This document shows, piece by piece, positions 63,239-64,000 of a stretch of 64,000 nucleotides of DNA. The stretch's first letter is position 1. Every line of letters begins with the position of its first letter. Both the position numbers and the translations under genes were made by a program. The notes under the pieces were generated by a model. The model saw only the letters and a list, made by a program, of their open reading frames with translations, searched no databases and was not told the origin of the DNA. The DNA comes from Marinomonas alcarazii (GTDB lineage: Bacteria; Pseudomonadota; Gammaproteobacteria; Pseudomonadales; Marinomonadaceae): contig NZ_QKLW01000010.1 in NCBI RefSeq assembly GCF_003208215.1, positions 1 through 64,000 of the forward strand, in the 5' to 3' direction.

Positions 63239-64000
63239 TTAAACGCTTTCGGTTTGTAGCGGAAAAATCGTCGCACTACGCAGATATTCAGTGGCAAGAT
63301 CTTCTCTTACTGGCATCGAAAAATAATAACCTTGGTACGTTGTGCAACCGATGCTGCTTAAGATCTCTTTTTCAATGAGCCTTTCCACGCCTTCTGCCAA
63401 AACCGTCACGTTCATATGCGCTGCCATTGAGAGGATAGTGTTAATAATCACATGGCTCTTAGGGTCGCAAGAAAGATCTCGGACAAAAGATTGGTCCACT
63501 TTTAATTGGTTAATGGGGAAGTGCTGCAGATAACGTAACGACGAATAGCCAGTGCCAAAATCGTCAATAGAAAAACGGATACCCTGTTCTTTCAGACGCC
63601 ACATTTTCTCTGCAACAGAAGAGATATTTTCGACCAGCATGCCTTCCGTGATTTCCAGATCGAGTAAATCCGAATCTATTTGAGCCGCCTCTATGACACA
63701 TTGGACGGTTTCGACAAAGTTCTCTTTGGCAAATTGGTGCGGGCTGATATTCACCGCCACCCCTTTAAATTCGGCTGGCAAGCCCATGGTTTGCCAAACT
63801 TTCAATTGCTGGCATACCGTTTCAAGCACCCAATTACCCATGTCATAAATGAGACCTGTTTCCTCAGCGACGGGGATAAAGCGATTTGGAGGCACCAAAC
63901 CAAGCTCTTTATTAAACCAGCGTAACAGTGCTTCGAAGCCTATCAGTTCGCCATTTTCATTGACCTGAGGTTGGTACGCCAAATACAACTCATCATTGCT
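63239..64000 (-). CDS. EAL-domain cyclic-di-GMP phosphodiesterase, C-terminal part (cut by window edge)
   Basis: The reading frame runs off the right edge: codons before the first in-frame start at 63988 still read as EAL domain (NDELYLAYQPQV). Visible catalytic motifs are EALLRW, NISPHQF, LEITEGML, DDFGTGYSSL, the lysine in INQLKVDQSF, AEGVE and QGYYFSMPV, all intact, so this is a competent phosphodiesterase hydrolysing c-di-GMP to pGpG. N-terminal domains (often GGDEF, PAS or membrane sensor) are outside the window. Confidence 0.93.
   Translation of the reverse strand, partial: SNDELYLAYQPQVNENGELIGFEALLRWFNKELGLVPPNRFIPVAEETGLIYDMGNWVLETVCQQLKVWQTMGLPAEFKGVAVNISPHQFAKENFVETVQCVIEAAQIDSDLLDLEITEGMLVENISSVAEKMWRLKEQGIRFSIDDFGTGYSSLRYLQHFPINQLKVDQSFVRDLSCDPKSHVIINTILSMAAHMNVTVLAEGVERLIEKEILSSIGCTTYQGYYFSMPVREDLATEYLRSATIFPLQTESV

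Noticed and set aside
1..64000. CRISPR arrays, insertion sequences, prophage or integration sites
   Set aside because: No regularly spaced repeats, transposase, integrase or duplicated tRNA end was seen; the tRNA-Leu gene has no nearby integrase or 3'-end copy.

Overview
The window looks like core chromosome of a marine gammaproteobacterium close to Marinomonas (Oceanospirillales). I infer this from gene order and protein character: metK next to tkt-epd-pgk-fba, ftsY-ftsE-ftsX-rpoH, gshB-tonB and metX-metW-rdgB-hemW are pseudomonad/oceanospirillad arrangements. The genus is a judgement from memory, not a search result. I see no insertion sequence, prophage, CRISPR array or integrase.

Layout. 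1-300 (minus strand): promoter, boxA and leader of a ribosomal RNA operon whose 16S gene lies just outside the left edge. 401-4344 (minus): a polyamine-type ABC importer with a Tat-type binding protein, divergent from a chemoreceptor with a very acidic periplasmic segment (4682-6655). 6747-9298 (minus): serA and trmA. 9411-14784 (minus): a tight four-gene operon encoding a LuxP-like periplasmic protein, a LuxQ-like membrane protein that has lost its kinase and receiver residues, MTA/SAH nucleosidase (mtnN), and an unrecognised envelope protein. This is the most unusual part of the window. 14979-20910 (minus): tRNA-Leu(UAG) and the sugar-phosphate genes fba, pgk, epd, tkt. 21280-26962 (plus): metK behind an RNA leader with a terminator and several competing stems, then rsmE, a TolC-type channel, gshB and tonB. 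27045-30981 (minus): rpoH, ftsX, ftsE, ftsY. 31143-44437 (plus): an inactive-looking M16 protein, rsmD, a second chemoreceptor, metX, metW, rdgB, hemW, a BCCT betaine-type transporter, a probable manganese riboswitch with a Mn exporter, and a CBS/nucleotidyltransferase-exonuclease pair.

44441-60628 is a sugar island. A minus-strand agl-type operon (binding protein, two permeases, ATPase, GH13 alpha-glucosidase, LacI regulator) imports and cleaves alpha-glucosides. A PfkB-family sugar kinase lies beside it. A plus-strand two-component system precedes a gtsABCD-type glucose ABC importer. Together they suggest uptake of sucrose-like or maltose-like disaccharides, cytoplasmic hydrolysis, phosphorylation of released ketose, and separate uptake of free glucose. 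Both transporters carry a strong stem-loop directly after the binding-protein gene, the usual way to make more binding protein than permease. The right end holds a UshA-type lipoprotein nucleotidase, a small secreted protein and the C-terminal EAL domain of a cyclic-di-GMP phosphodiesterase cut by the window edge.

Most start codons were set from ribosome-binding sites and family length. Several are non-ATG (TTG or GTG), as noted per gene.
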